Shown: positions 19,410 to 32,107 of the stretch, one piece after another
How positions within the stretch are numbered: the stretch's first letter is position 1
Layout of the letters: each line of letters starts with the position of its first letter
Assembly: GCA_026686845.1 (NCBI GenBank)
Contig: JAIVEN010000014.1
Coordinates: forward strand, 37,222,001 to 37,286,000
Reading direction: 5' to 3'
Length of the DNA stretch: 64,000 bases
Source: Adenanthera pavonina
Lineage: Eukaryota; Streptophyta; Magnoliopsida; Fabales; Fabaceae
Program-made: the position numbers and the translations under genes
Notes under the pieces: generated by a model
What the model was told of the DNA's origin: nothing
The model's database searches: none
Seen by the model: only the letters and a program-made list of their open reading frames with translations

Positions 19410-22400
19410 AATTATACCAGAAAAAGATGGCAAGAGCCTTTAATAAGAAACACTGACCAAGAGAATTTAAAGTTTTCCATCTAGTTCTGAGAAAGGTCTT
19501 GCCAAATCAAGAAGATAATAGGGGCAAGTGAGCCCCAACTTATGAAGGTCCTTATGTTGTCAAGCATGTATTCTCAAGAGGTGCATTAATCCTGACTAAC
19601 ATGGATGGCCAAAAATTACCAAGAAATATTAACACAGATGCTGTCGAAAAATATTATGCCTAAAAAGGCTATAAGCACTATTTGGAATAGACTCATTTAT
19701 TACTCACAAAATGCATATCTTTGGCAACATGACAAAGAAAGACTATTCATACTATATCCTTTTTTTATTCACATGATTATTGACTGTTGCCATTGTACTT
19801 CATCTTTTCAATAAAAATGCCTTTTTTAACAAATCCTTTATATATATATATATCTCTCCCTTTCCAATTACACATTTATCAATGCATTTATAAGGGACAA
19901 CATTTATTAAAATAATTACTTAATGTGATTGATATATTCGATATGATTTACTCCAAGTTAACTTTCATGGTTTTAGTACCGTTGATGATTCATTTTGATG
20001 GCAAATTTTAAGGATAGATCATTTAGAATCAAAAGTAACATCTCTCACATATTAAGTGCTCACTCCACTACTGTCATCAAAATGTGTGTTGCAATAAGGG
20101 TTCCTAGTTAGATGCTTTCTAAAAAGGGCACAACAATACTTCCTTTGGATTTTCTTCCTTTTCCAAAAACTGGTAAAATTAAGAAATCCTCGTACACAAT
20201 TGGAAAAACAAAGTATAATCTCTACTCATGTACTCATTTAACAAGATTGGGGCCAAAAAAAAATTCTTGCTACTGTCATTGTATGCATTACATTCATTCC
20301 CTCTTAAATTGGGGCAGGCAAAGAACATGCTACCAAATCAAAAGAAAAATTTCACATTCTTCACTCATCTTTTGAGGCAAATAAAGAAAAGATATATTTA
20401 GCATTGTAAGCCTAGTATCATTTCTCATGTATCTTACATTTCACATGCTTTGCATAATATAATAGAATTCATCATGCTAGGTACCTCTTTTTCAAAGCCT
20501 TGCAACGGCAAGCCCCTTCAAAGCCTAGTTCCGGTTAGCCCTTTTTTTCCAAAGCCCTGTAACGGTGGGCCCCTTCAAAGCCCAATTTCGGCTAACCCCT
20601 AATTTTTCCAAAGCCCTTTAATGTAGGCCCCTCAAAGCCCAGTTTCGACTAGCACCTCTTTTCCAAAGCCCTATAATGGCAGGCCCCTTCGAAGCTTAAT
20701 TTTGGCTGGCCTTTCTTTTCCAAAGCCCTATAATAGCAAGCCCCTTCAAAGCTCAATTCCAGCTGGCCCCACTTTTCCAAAGCCCTATAACGGCAGGCCT
20801 CTCAAAGCCTAATTCTAGTTAGCACCTCTTTTCTAAAGTCCTATAACGGCAAGCCCCTTCAAAGCTTAGTTCTGACTGGCCCCTCTTTTTCAAAAGCCCT
20901 GTAATGACAGGCATTCACCAAGGTTCTATAAAAATAGGCACTTCACTACCATCAAAATCCAAGTTTTGGCTGACACATAAAGCCTTGTAACGGCAGGCAT
21001 TTACCAAAGTCCTATGAAAATAGGCATTTCACTTCCATCTAACATTGCATTTCATTTTTTTATGCCTAAACAAAATACATGTTTTCATCTTCACTTGTTC
21101 CTAGGTTGCGATGCATCTCATCAACATGTTATTTTGTTTAGTAAATCCATTCACATCCATATAATTTAGTCTGGTCTTGATTGCATCACATGCATAAATG
21201 TTCATCCTTGTCCTTGTTGTGTTTGGTCCATAGTTTTAAATACACATTTTTTAAACCACTAAGGCATTGCTTTGGCTGTCTCTTTAATATCTGGATAGTG
21301 ACTTAAGTCGAAAGTCATATGCAAAATCTTTTTGAACCCCACAACCCAATTTGTGGAAAATGGGAATAGTTAGCCGAGTGAACAAAACAGTATTTTTGGA
21401 GAAAACTCCATTAGTTATCGTATGAACTCAATGAGACATGAGATAGGAGGATTTGAAAATAAAATATAAAGAAAATAACATCCAAGAAAAGACTTAGAGA
21501 ATATACCGTCATTACTAGTCAAATAAAGTGGAGATCCTTTATATGTTGAAAATTCTAGTTGATTTTAGTGTGCTAATATAAGTCAAGGACCCCTAAACAT
21601 AATTGAGCATAATCAAATCCATAGGGGTTAACCAACAAGGTTCGACACAGTTGGCAGATAGTTAGGTTCTTTAAGCATGCTATCCTAGGCTCTATTCTTG
21701 CCCGTGTGTATGGAAAAGACCTTGTTGGAAGAGGCAAAACCCACTTCAGTGATCTCAACGCCTCGAAAAACCTACAAGAGTTAGGAAAAAGAGAATGAAA
21801 TTCTATAAACCCATGTTAGAACTATAGTAGAATTCCCTATCTGGACCCATAAAAATTTACCTTCAGGAAAATGAATCAGGTTGGAAAAATCTAAAAGGGA
21901 AATAAATGCATAAAAATATCCACTCCACCGGCTCAAGTTGTGCTTAGTAACCGGAGGTTTTCACAAAAAAATGTTGTCCTTCATGTCAAACGGTGCAGTA
22001 TGAGCTATGAGTGTACTAATAGCATCTTGGTGCAGTGGGTTATATAAGCTTAAGTAACCGAGGATCTGCATCACCAATATTTGATCTTCACGTCAAAAGA
22101 GTGCATAACAGCCCAAGAAATAAAATGTTCCCGGCAAAAGTGACGCACAAAATATGTGAGGAAACTAAAAGAATCCCTTATACTAAAGTATGAGTCCAGA
22201 TAAGGTGAAATTTACTTGTTGCTTTGTGTGGGTATGCATTACTGTATCTTTAATACCTAATTCTAAAACAATTAAAGGCCTATAAATAAGAAGTTGAGTT
22301 CCTGATTTATTTGGGCATATTGGAGATACTAGAAACTATGCAATAATGTTAAGGACCCATAGGCTTAAGTAAAATGATGGGGAATTCTGGATTCGGGTCT

Positions 22401-22970
22401 AATTTGATAACCAAGAGAGTTAATCTTAAATAAAGAGAGAGAAAGAGAAGACTCCTGATGACCACAAATGGTTCATGCATAACCAATGGGAATGCCTTTC
22501 AATATTAAAATTCTTAATTCGCTTGGCTAGCTATTTTCGTTCACCATATACTGGGTACTCACACATGCCACAGTTCATGACAAAATTGCTAGATGCCAAA
22601 TCTCGAATGATCCTATGGCTTTTTGCTTTAGTGGCAAACACTCATATGGTGAAAAAAAAAAGCAAAATGAGGCCTCAAGTGACTCTTTTTCTTAAAAAAA
22701 CATTTTGAATTGAATGGACCAAACCGGCAAGCATATAGATTGATCATTGTAGCTTAGTCAGGTCAGGGGGAAATCTAGTCACCTCATTGTATTGCATACA
22801 TGGTAGCTTTAAATTTGAACTAAGGCCAAGTCTGGTAGAGTCTAGTATCATTTTTACATTGCATAGACGAACAAAATATGTGTTCTTATCTTTACCTGTT
22901 CCTTATGTGAGAACTTCAAAACCCATACCTTTTCTCTTTCTCACTTAAGAAGCCAATAAAGAGAGGCAAT
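19410..22970 (+). mobile_element. Tat element copy B, 3' part: integrase end, 3' UTR
   Basis: After the AATTA repeat the Tat sequence resumes. Positions 19415-19668 are the integrase C-terminus (counterpart of 3679-3932, with the same stops). Positions 19410-19969 duplicate the 3' part of copy A. From 19970 onward the sequence is present only here: a long untranslated region with a minisatellite, weakly gag/pol-like but unreadable stretches (21550-22700), and a purine-rich run (AATAAAGAGAGGCAAT) just before 22971 that could be the PPT. I recognise no gene in 19970-22970. Confidence 0.65.
20485..20935. repeat. 57-bp minisatellite in the Tat 3' UTR
   Basis: Seven to eight imperfect units of about 57 bp, each beginning TTCCAAAGCCCTATAACGGC. 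Each unit is itself two related halves of about 28 bp: CAAAGCCCTGTAACGGCAGG-CCCC and CAAAGCCYARTTYCGGCTRG-CCCC. Degenerate extensions (CCTATRAAAATAGGCA, TTGTAACGGCAGGCATTYAC) continue to about 21030. The base composition is clearly more GC-rich than the flanks. Tat/Ogre elements are known for tandem repeats between pol and the 3' LTR. Confidence 0.85.
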
Positions 22971-23712
22971 TGTGAACACTATATTTTGTCTAGGTCCCTT
23001 TAAAAAAATAATAATAAATATGAAAAGAATTTTTTTCATAAGATAAAATAATAAAAAATAATAATATATTCTAAAGATTGCAATATCTTGAGGAGTTATG
23101 ATTTTCTCCTTTTTACGATTTTCAAAAAATTACAAAATAATAAAAAGAAAAAAAGAAAAAGAAAAATCAAGGATTGAGATTTGATATCAGAGTAATAATG
23201 AAAAAAAGAAAGCAAATCAATCAATCTTAATGTGAATATCAAAGAAAAATAATAAAAGAGATCTTTATAATTTTGGAACATTAATTGAATGATTTCTTTT
23301 TGGTATTATAAACAAAGGCAAGATGAGAAGAGAGGGCATCAACAAGAATCAAAGAAAGAAGGAGAGACTAAGAGAAAGGGAGTGGGCACAAAAGTGATTG
23401 AGATAAGAAGAAAAAGAACGAAAGGAAGAGAGAGTTGGAGAAAGTGTTGATTTTTGTGAGAAGGCTTAAGACCAGGGAATTCAGTTAAAATATCTATCAT
23501 TCAAAGTTGTGATAGAAGGTACATATAGCTTTAAAGAACGTAACTTTCATGTGCTTTATAATATTGATAGTTAAGTGATTGATTACATTATTCTTATTCA
23601 CTCATGCAATTATGATAATGTGATATTTTCTCATTAAATATATATATTTTAAATTTTTGCTTGGTGGGATTTTTGGAACCTCAATGAATATTTGAATTAA
23701 TAAATTTACTGC
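22971..23712 (+). mobile_element. Probable 3' LTR of the Tat element (end uncertain)
   Basis: The sequence TGTGAACACTATATTTTGTC follows a purine-rich run, and that is the expected arrangement for a Tat 3' LTR start. I could not see a partner LTR, since the 5' LTR lies outside the window. The end given (at CTGCA) is a guess. Confidence 0.3.
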
Positions 23713-25360
23713 ATGTTACGATATACCTCCGCTAGTATATTAATCAAATTGTGTTTTTTTTATGAAAAATATTTTTGAAATCAAAATAATAAAGATTTTC
23801 TCAAATTTTATAAAATTTTGAATAAAAATATTTCTTTAAATATAATTTTATAATATATTTTCAAGTTATTTTATGTGAGGTTTTTAGAAGCTTTCATAAG
23901 TATATAAACCAGTTAGAAAGCACATGAAATTTTAGAAATCTTCGTGAATTTATTAACAAGTAATAAATAAATAGTGAAATAATTGTTATATATATAATAT
24001 GTATAATTCAATTTTTTAAAATAACAAATATATATAATTTTTATAGTTAATGATGTTAAACATTTTGCTTCTTGTTTATCATTGTATTTTTTCTTATATT
24101 CTTAGATTTGTTTATAAATTGTTAAGTCGCTTACTGTAAATGCTGATAATGAATTATATTGGTCAGGTAGAGAGACTTCTCCTTCATCCTCTTTTTTATT
24201 ACTTATTTCTACTAATATGAATGCTTGTAAGCAAGACGAATTGGTTAAAATTAGTCTGTTATAATTTAGCCTTCATATAAATTTTTTTTAATGATTGATT
24301 TCATTTATTAATAGAAAAAAAACTTCAATTTTTTCTTACCGGAAAATCTTCAAATAATTACTAATTGAAATAGCATCATTAAGAAAAACGTATAGTCTAT
24401 TGATTCAAGAGGGAGAAATTCAATTTTATTTTCAAATTTTGTGAATGAATAAATCACCAATAAAAAAAATGGGTATTCCTCTTAACTCAAATTAATGATC
24501 ATACTATTTTTTAAAATTTTAAAAACTTAATCAATAATTATATTATATATAATTAGGTGCATTTTCACTGCATAAAATTTAAGAAATAAATTACATTTTT
24601 TTCATCATGTGCACACATATCCAGTATCCTAAATTTATACTACTTCAATCGGAGGATTTATCAGGATTCAGACTAATTTGAATCAAGTCAAGTAGGTTTA
24701 TTTTGAGTAGCAAGCTCTACCACCAAGTATTTAATATAATTGTATTCCCAGAATTCAAACTCAAGAATATTACATTGTCTTTATATCTTTTGATCATGGA
24801 TTAGGAGTATTCCTTACCGATAATAAGGATTAATTTTTACTGGGATACAAAGGACATAAGGTATATATATCCCAACTAAATTTTCTTCACACACAAAAAT
24901 TAAAAGTTAAATTCCTAACATTTATTTAAGGAAAGTGATCTTCTATAATTCGAGCCAATTTAAATCCATTATTTCAAGTGGTTTCACCTTCTTCAAGATG
25001 ACATGATGTGTAATTTAACTTTTATGTTAGTTTACTACCATAGGTAACATGCCACATGCCTTTACGTGGGTAAACAGGCATAAGGGACCTACTTTATTTT
25101 GAATGATTTAACTGTGTAACCGCACAACACAATTTGCTATGTACGGCTAGGGTAGGGGCCTATTTGTCAATCCAATGGACTCATTAGTAGCCTAACTTCA
25201 AAATTGGGTCCCATGTTTGCGTTTCATGAGGTGGACCAATGGTTGGTGGGGGTGGACGTAGGACCCACCATTTGTTGCTCACATATCTAGGTGATAGGTA
25301 TTGGGCCACCCAAAGAGTGGGCCATGCCTACCATGTAGGAAATGGGTATTACCAAACATT
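23713..25360. other. AT-rich intergenic DNA, no recognised feature
   Basis: Long A/T runs and no coding potential above background. A slightly more GC-rich island (25050-25330, with repeated GGACC/GGGCC words) is not a recognisable gene. Confidence 0.5.
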
Positions 25361-25365
25361 CATGA

Positions 25366-28300
25366 TATAATATCCCAAATTATTTAAAGGAAGTCATGGT
25401 ATATATAAAGACATGAGAAATGTGGCATGGAATACATGAAAAACTGGAAAATAGAGTGACATGGTAATTGTCTATGTTCAGTCTTTCATTGAAATTAATT
25501 TCCTATATAGTTCTTAGAAGGAATTATATTTAATTCTTAATTGAAATTAATTTTTCACAAGGTATTTAAAGGAATTAATTCTAAAACTGAGTTGAAAGTG
25601 GTGCAAAATACTAGTTGAATTGAAGCTCGTGTCAAGCTGAGTATAATGGTGTAAGTATTGTGTAGCTAGGAGGTCAAGGTTGGATGATAGGCCAATTTTA
25701 AAGTATAATGAAAAGAATTATTAAAAAATTGGTCTTTGGAGAATTATGAGAAAGTACCCACAAGAATAAGTATTTACATTTTTACCCGGCTTAGAAAATG
25801 GTTAATTTCCCAGGTTAAAAAATAAAATGTGAAAATTGCATTCTAGCCTCAAGAAAAAAAGAATCATTTGCAATTAGTCTTTAAAAGGGAAGAATTAGTT
25901 GCATAAAATTTCCTGGGAAAAATTACAAGAAAGGACTCGAAAAATTAAAAATTATAATTTTGTCAGTTAAGGGAAATTTTGTAATTTTTAAAAATTACAG
26001 TCAAAATAAAGCTTGCGACGAGTCAAACTCAATGGAATACTATTTAGAAACTAATTGAGTTTGTATAGATTTATAATTAAAATCAAAAGTCAAAAAGTAA
26101 ATATTATATCGAAAAAAGTATTTTGGGGCCCCATAAAATACAATACGGAGACAGGAACAATATGGGGACCCCGCCCAAATATATTTTGGGATAAGATAAT
26201 GAATCTAGTTCAAAACCAAATTTAAAATAATCCTGTACCAATTAAAAGAAGAATACGGTAAAAGTAATTAATTGGTACGGGTAAAATTTCTCGGTAAAAG
26301 TTATTTTGAATTGATAAAAGTTATGAAGCATTTTTAGACAATAATGCCCTTAAAATGGCATGATGGTGGCTGACTAGGGACAAGAAGGGTATTGTTTTAA
26401 TTAATGTGGTTAAGCAAATGGTAAGATAACTCAAGTTGGTCAGCTAACTTGAGAACACTATTCACACATTTGATCTCTCTTCTCTACACCTTGAGTTAAG
26501 TGGCTTTAAGTGAGTGTTATGGTCTGAAATTACAGACCTAGAGGCCAAGGTCAAAACAACGAAGAGAGTAATAGGGAAGAGGAAGTGAAAACAAGAAGCA
26601 AGACTTGGTGAATCAAATATTAAGGTGAGTTTTCTATGCTTCCTAATTGTGTTTTCTAGTGTTTAAAGGTGTTTTAATGGAGTTTTCATCTTCCTCCTTC
26701 CTCTATGAATATTCGGCCAAGCTTGGGATGATGGAGAAGATGAGTTTTTTCTCAAATAACCTTAGGGGAAAACTTTGATTGAAAGTAAGTTTCCATGAAT
26801 GGGTTGAAGAAAATCAAAGTGAATATTTTTCTTTCATTTTCATGCTATTTTCAATTAGATGAGGATTTAGAATAGAGATGAAATTTCATTGTTTTGACCC
26901 CAAAAACAGAATCCTTGGGCTCCAATTAGCTAAATACAAGTATTGGTTTGAAGAAAAACCAAAAGAATAGCAATATGTAATTTTAGGGTTCTAGTGAGCA
27001 TTTTGTGACTTAGCTTCAAGAACTAGTAGCTTATGACCTTAAATGGCGATATATATAGGTTCAAGAAAGCTGTTGAAGGCTAAGGAAAGAGTGCACAAAG
27101 TGTGGAAGGCAAAGAAATACAAGAAGGTAGCTATTTTACCTATTCTTGCATTATATATCTTAGATGATTTTCATGAACTTGATTACTTGCCATGTGTTTA
27201 TCTTGATGAATTGTGATGATTGGCCGAGTTGAATGAAGAGGTTTATGACCTCTGGATGTCCATTTTGTAAAATGAAACTCTGTCGAAATTTTTATGAAAA
27301 TATATGGCTTGTTGTGCTAAAATATTTGATGATTGTTTTCAAGAAGTTTTTATGATAAATGTGATTATATATGTATGCTTGAATGGTAAATGCTACTGAG
27401 ATTCAATGAATCTCACCCTTCCAAATGACTAACATGCTAAGACCAAGTCATGAAAGAGGCCAAGGAGAGGGCAAGAGGAATGAAGAAGATAGTGATGAAT
27501 AACTTGATTTTGCAAGTTATAATGCTATGTTGTAAAATAATGTATTAAGATATGTTTGAGATGTAAATTCTATATTTATATATGTTCATGTTCTTTAAGA
27601 CCACTTATGATGTTATATATGGATTTGGAATAATGAATGATGATGTAACTATGTTATGAAGTTCATTTTGCCAAGTTATGAATGGAAATATTCATTTTGA
27701 ATATCCTGATAGAAACATAGGCACTGTTCACCTGAAATAAGGTATGTCACATAAGTAGTATATATCCTCCAAAAGTAAATGGAATAAGCTTTAAAAAAAG
27801 CTAAAGATCACTTAATTTGGTTAAGTACATGATTTATAATGAATTTTTAAATATAAGGTTCAGAACTGGACAAAGTTGGAAAAACTATAGGTTTTTATCA
27901 TAGGTACTGCCTATTTTAAAAGGTAGCATAAAATCGTGTGGAGCTCCAAGAATTCAGTGTTTGTATGTATGAAAAGATCTATATCTTAAGAATGACATGT
28001 CACTCATTTGGAGGTAATTTGAGCTATATAATAAAAGAAATATATGTTTTCTTAAAATTGTTCTAGTGAAAGTAGTATTTTAACCGTTAATGGTTTACAT
28101 TAACGCCATTTTTTGTTCAAGTTGAATAAATGTACAAGTAAAATATGTTTGGAAAGTAGACATATAGGGCTTCTGAAACATAAAGTATGTATGATTTGAC
28201 TCAGATTATGATGAGATATGAAGTTTTGAAATTAAGGCCAAAATCCTGGGAATATATAAAATGATCACATGAATAGTAAAATTCATACTAAATATGTATC

Positions 28301-28581
28301 AATTGGCACAATTAAGTTCTATTCCATATTTTTTCCATGTAGAGAATGTTTTAATCTATTTTTAGAAACTTGAATCACCTCCATATGATATTTCTAGATT
28401 TAATTATAACTTTTCAAAGTTTATTAGAAAAAAAAATTGGGAATTACCACATGAACAGTAACTCAGAAAATTAAATTTTTCTATTTGAGTCTCTCAAATG
28501 ATTCAAACTTATAAAATGATACAAATAGACCCCAATATGGTCTAAATCATGGGAATTATGGTCCAAAATTAAGGTGTTACA
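25366..28581 (+). mobile_element. Solo LTR of a gypsy-like element (3216 bp)
   Basis: It starts TATAATATCCCAAATT, a G-to-A variant of the expected TGTAATATCCC, and ends TTAAGGTGTTACA. The direct repeat CATGA flanks it at 25361-25365 and 28582-28586. The near-inverted termini TGTAAYATCC and GGTGTTACA are typical of plant chromovirus (Tekay-like) LTRs, and no internal region remains. Orientation + is inferred from resemblance to 47529-49938, including the GATTCAATGAATCTCACC stretch near 27400. Confidence 0.8.
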
Positions 28582-28803
28582 CATGACCCATTGTTTACTT
28601 TTTGAATAGTTGGTCCTTTTTTAAATAATAAAAATTTTAAGAAAAAAAATTGGTCCGCCCTAATTACCTTCTTTGGGAGCTAGATGAGATCTTACCTGGT
28701 AGGCAGTTGGTGCTTTATCCTCCTATACTCATATGGTGCAGGGGACCTCCCATTGTGACATTGCCAATAAAAACTAGTGATAACTAAACACAAAAAACAA
28801 CAT

Positions 28804-28913
28804 CAGCTTCATGTATAACATTTTTTATAAATTTATTTGATAAAAAAATTGTTAAAACCAGCTTCATGTATAACATTTTTTATAAATTTATTTGATAAAA
28901 AAATTGTTAAAAC
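28804..28913. repeat. Exact 55-bp tandem duplication
   Basis: Two identical units, 28804-28858 and 28859-28913, each starting CAGCTTCATGTATAACATTT and ending TTGTTAAAAC. The homologous segment at about 32370-32420 has one unit, so this is a recent local event. Confidence 0.95.
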
Positions 28914-28973
28914 GCAAAGATTATATTCACAACTTATTAATTTAAAAATGACATTTGCACTTAATATATTATA

Positions 28974-29237
28974 CTCCCTCCGGTCCTATATAGAGGATCT
29001 TTTGTCCTGATCCTAAATATAAGACCATTTACAATATACGAGGTAGTATTTATTATACATTTCTAAAAAAATATCCCTATTTAATGTATTCAAAGAAAAA
29101 AAAAAGAGATTAAATAAAGGTAGTTTTGGAAAATTATTGAGATTTTTGGAGAAATCGAGGTAGTTAATTAATTTTAATTTCAATTCTTAATTCGCATGAT
29201 TCAGTTAAAATAGTCTTATATTAAGTATCAGAGGGAG
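28974..29237. mobile_element. Stowaway-type MITE (264 bp)
   Basis: Termini are CTCCCTCCGGTCC and TATCAGAGGGAG, flanked by TA on both sides. The paralogous segment near 32508 lacks it and shows an empty site. CTCCCTCCG ends with TA duplication are typical of Stowaway (Tc1/mariner). Confidence 0.85.
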
Positions 29238-29610
29238 TAATTGATATAATCTATGCCACAAATTTGATATTTTAAAATAAACTAGTTAGGCCTTTTGATG
29301 TTGTATGGATTTTTTTTTTGCGTTGTGCAAAATTTGAAAAATAAATTATATTGTCCCGATCCATGACCAATGCAACTTGCTATAGATTTTATATTTGATA
29401 AGGATATTAAGTGAATTTATAATTTCTAAGAAAATAATGTGAATATTAAATCAAAAATAATTTTTCAATTGTTAAAATTTTAGTAAGTATTATTCATGAA
29501 AGTATGCTGGGGATATTTACTTTTATAAAACTTAACATATGATAGTTTGGTTAGTTACTGTTTCAAATCTCTATCAATATAATATAATTTTTGCCACCAA
29601 TTAATCCAAT

Positions 29611-29690
29611 GTTAAGATGGCCAAGTTGGTCTAAAGCACAAGATTAAGGTTCTACTTGGTGAGGGTGTGGGTTCAAATTTCACTCTCAAC
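29611..29690 (+). pseudogene. tRNA-Leu(AAG)-like relic, copy 1
   Basis: Acceptor ends are GTTAAGA and TCTCAAC. The A box TGGCCAAGTTGG carries one change, the anticodon loop is TTAAGGT (AAG), and the B box GGTTCAAATTT is nearly intact. Stem mismatches (for example CAAGA with TCTAC) make function unlikely. It is at the same place as 32863-32943, so the tRNA was duplicated with its flanks. Confidence 0.7.
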
Positions 29691-29740
29691 ATATTCAATT
29701 ATTTCCCTCAACTTTTAATAGCCTCTTGAATAACAAATAA

Positions 29741-30427
29741 TAATTTTAAAGTGTTTTATTTTTTTATTAGTCTTAAATTGTCATAAATTTTATGAATGGC
29801 AATTAAATTAAGCAATAAGAGATTTAACATCCCTTTAAACAAATTTTGAATTCAAACCTTATAGATGGAAGAAATTATGTTGGGAGAGCTGCTCTCATTT
29901 TGGTTATGACAATGCTTGAGTTTAATCTAATAGTTCCAAATATTAAATAATTATAAAAAAAAAGTATTATAAACATTTAGTAGTATAGCTTCATTGCTCC
30001 TCCTTGGTGGAAAAAACAACATATTCTTAATACTACATACTTATGCTAATAATTGAAGATTCAATCTACAATATATAACACCACATACATCTATAAAATG
30101 TTTTTCTTTAAACCACTTGAGTGAAATTTGAGGGTTATTATCAAATTAGATAAGTATTCATAGCTAAATATTTTTTTACATCAAATATATTTCACAAAAT
30201 TGATTTACTAGAACATCTCATACATCGCAGAGTGCATTGCTAGTTGAAAAGAAAATCATATGCATCAGTCAATACCCATGGAAAAAAATTTCTCCTTGAC
30301 AGCATACATCTATAAATCAATGAAATGCTTATTATAAATACAATTGTGACTTTGAAAGCTAATAAATAGCCTATAAATGAATAAAATTTAATTATATTTT
30401 ACTATATTACCTTTATTAATTATGTAG
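29741..30427. other. AT-rich intergenic DNA, nothing recognised
   Basis: No readable coding region, RNA gene or terminal repeats were seen. Confidence 0.5.
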
Positions 30428-30429
30428 TA

Positions 30430-30576
30430 CTCCTTAATGCTTCTATCTTCCTTTATTATTATTATTGAAGGCAAATTTGTTCAACTATAATTAATACACT
30501 CTTGAAATTTGTAAAATGATATTTATTTTGAAACAAAAAAAACCTTAAAGTAACAATTATTTTGAAATGGAGGGAG
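30430..30576. mobile_element. Short Stowaway-like MITE (147 bp)
   Basis: It starts CTCCTTAATGC and ends AATGGAGGGAG with TA flanks (30428-30429 and 30577-30578). Its right arm (CCTTAAAGTAACAATTATTT) matches the family at 30898 and 44875, so it is probably an internally deleted relative. Confidence 0.55.
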
Positions 30577-30897
30577 TAATATTTAAAAGCAACTAGCACT
30601 TAGTCATATTTGTGAGCAGAGCATTGGATTCTTACACAAGATTGATCTAATATTTTAAAACACTTTAGAAGGAATACTTGTGGTCGTCAACGAGTGGGTA
30701 TTGTTATGAGATGTAACTTTGATGCTACAGACAGAGGTTCCGCTATTTTAAGCAAGTGGTGCATTGATTAGGATATGGATTTTTAACGATATAAGGACAA
30801 ATTATGGAAGGTTGATGTTCATAGTAATTGCTTAGATCAACAACTCTTGATGGTTTGCATTATGCTATCAAATGATTAGGCTGTGGATTTCAATATA

Positions 30898-31154
30898 CTC
30901 CCTTTGATTTATTTATTTTGTTGTTTAAGGTTATTTCACACAGATCAAGAAATCATTAATTATATTAAATTTATCTAGGGATTTGACTAAAATACTTTTA
31001 GACTCATATTGAATTAAATGACATACATTAAATTAGATGAGAGGAGGGTATAGCTCAAAAAAAGTAAATAATGATGCATTGAAAATAAAAAATAATAAAA
31101 GATTTGAAACAAAACCAAAACCTTAAAACTACAGAAGATATGGAATTGAGAGAG
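30898..31154. mobile_element. Stowaway-type MITE (257 bp)
   Basis: The left end CTCCCTTTGATTTATT and right end GGAATTGAGAGAG are imperfect inverted repeats, with TA on both sides. The left arm TTGTTGTTTAAGGTTATTTC is shared with the MITE at 44875. Confidence 0.75.
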
Positions 31155-31433
31155 TACTCTTAGTTCTAGTAAATGGTGACATAGGGAAACATGTTAATTT
31201 TGCAATAATGATACTATGAATTTCATATATGGCAGACATAATTTCTATTGCTTAACATACTTCTATTGATTATCAAAATTTGCAATTTTCCTTAGAATTT
31301 TGTTCTTTTGCCTTCTCTTTATTTATTTTGAAATCTTCAGCTTTGAATATATCAATCAATCTTTGTGCATGTGAAATGTGTTTTTTTGGTGAAATCAATA
31401 ATAAAGCAGCTACATCATATCCTAGAATTTAAT

Positions 31434-31627
31434 GCTTGTTTGGTTCCACTTTTATAGAAGCAATTTGGGCAAAATCAGTTTGGGAAAACTGAGTTTGAAT
31501 AAAAATAGGGGCGAGTTGCTTCTATGTTAGTTAAGTTTTGAGCTTATAACCTAAGTTTGCATTTTAGTGGTTCTGTTTGACAATAAAAAAAAATGAGTTC
31601 TGGGTTCAAATATGAAACCAAACAGGC
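31434..31627. mobile_element. MITE-like element with GCTTGTTTGGTT ends (194 bp)
   Basis: Left end GCTTGTTTGGTTCCA and right end TGAAACCAAACAGGC form a 15-base imperfect terminal inverted repeat. Ends of this GCCTGTTTGG type are common in plant hAT/PIF-derived MITEs. I could not find a clean target-site duplication. Confidence 0.5.
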
Positions 31628-32107
31628 TCTATTTGCCCCCATGAAAGTCTTACTTGCTTCTTTTTCTACGGAGTGCTTATATGTTAAATTTGCTAATTTT
31701 CTACATATGATTATTTTTTTCATACATTTATATTTTTTTAATTTTTACATAACTTATAAAAGTGCTATCATGTTATTTTTTTTTTTAATAGGGATAACGT
31801 TTGTACTACTCACACACATATTCCACACACGCACAATCATGTTAGGTATATGTTACTATGGTCTACATTTTGAAAATACAACTTCATATAAATTTCTTAA
31901 AAATTTTGCTAATATTAGCCACAATAAACTGTCTTGTCAATTAACTCACAGTATCACAGCAACAGCTCTATGCCTTGCACTTTTATGGTCAATTGAGTTT
32001 GAAGGATTTCGAGGGAAAAAAAAGTTTTTATCCTATTTTTTGTTTTTCAAAGCAAGCAAGGGGGAGCACTTTTTCTCCTCTCCTTAAACCCTTCCATACT
32101 TTATTTC

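Larger units (their letters stand above)
28700..29740. repeat. Diverged segmental repeat, copy 1
   Basis: Collinear with 32108-32970. Shared landmarks in order: GGCAGTKGGTGC, CATATGRTG, CCATTGTRACATTG, TTTATTTGATAAAAAA, CACAAMTTATTAATTTAAAA, AACTAGTTRGG, TTTTCAATTGTT, ATTCATGAAAGTATG, and a tRNA-Leu-like end. The copies are clearly old, with many substitutions and indels. This copy has acquired a MITE (28974-29237) and a 55-bp tandem duplication. Confidence 0.75.

Noticed and set aside
20485..21030. CRISPR array or coding repeat at the 57-bp units
   Set aside because: Units are contiguous without unique spacers, and no frame is open through them. It is a minisatellite in a retroelement UTR.
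31593..32087. 164-residue ORF as a possible membrane protein gene
   Set aside because: It starts inside a MITE-like element and runs into the diverged repeat copy 2. Its hydrophobic composition follows from T-rich DNA, and it is not conserved in copy 1.
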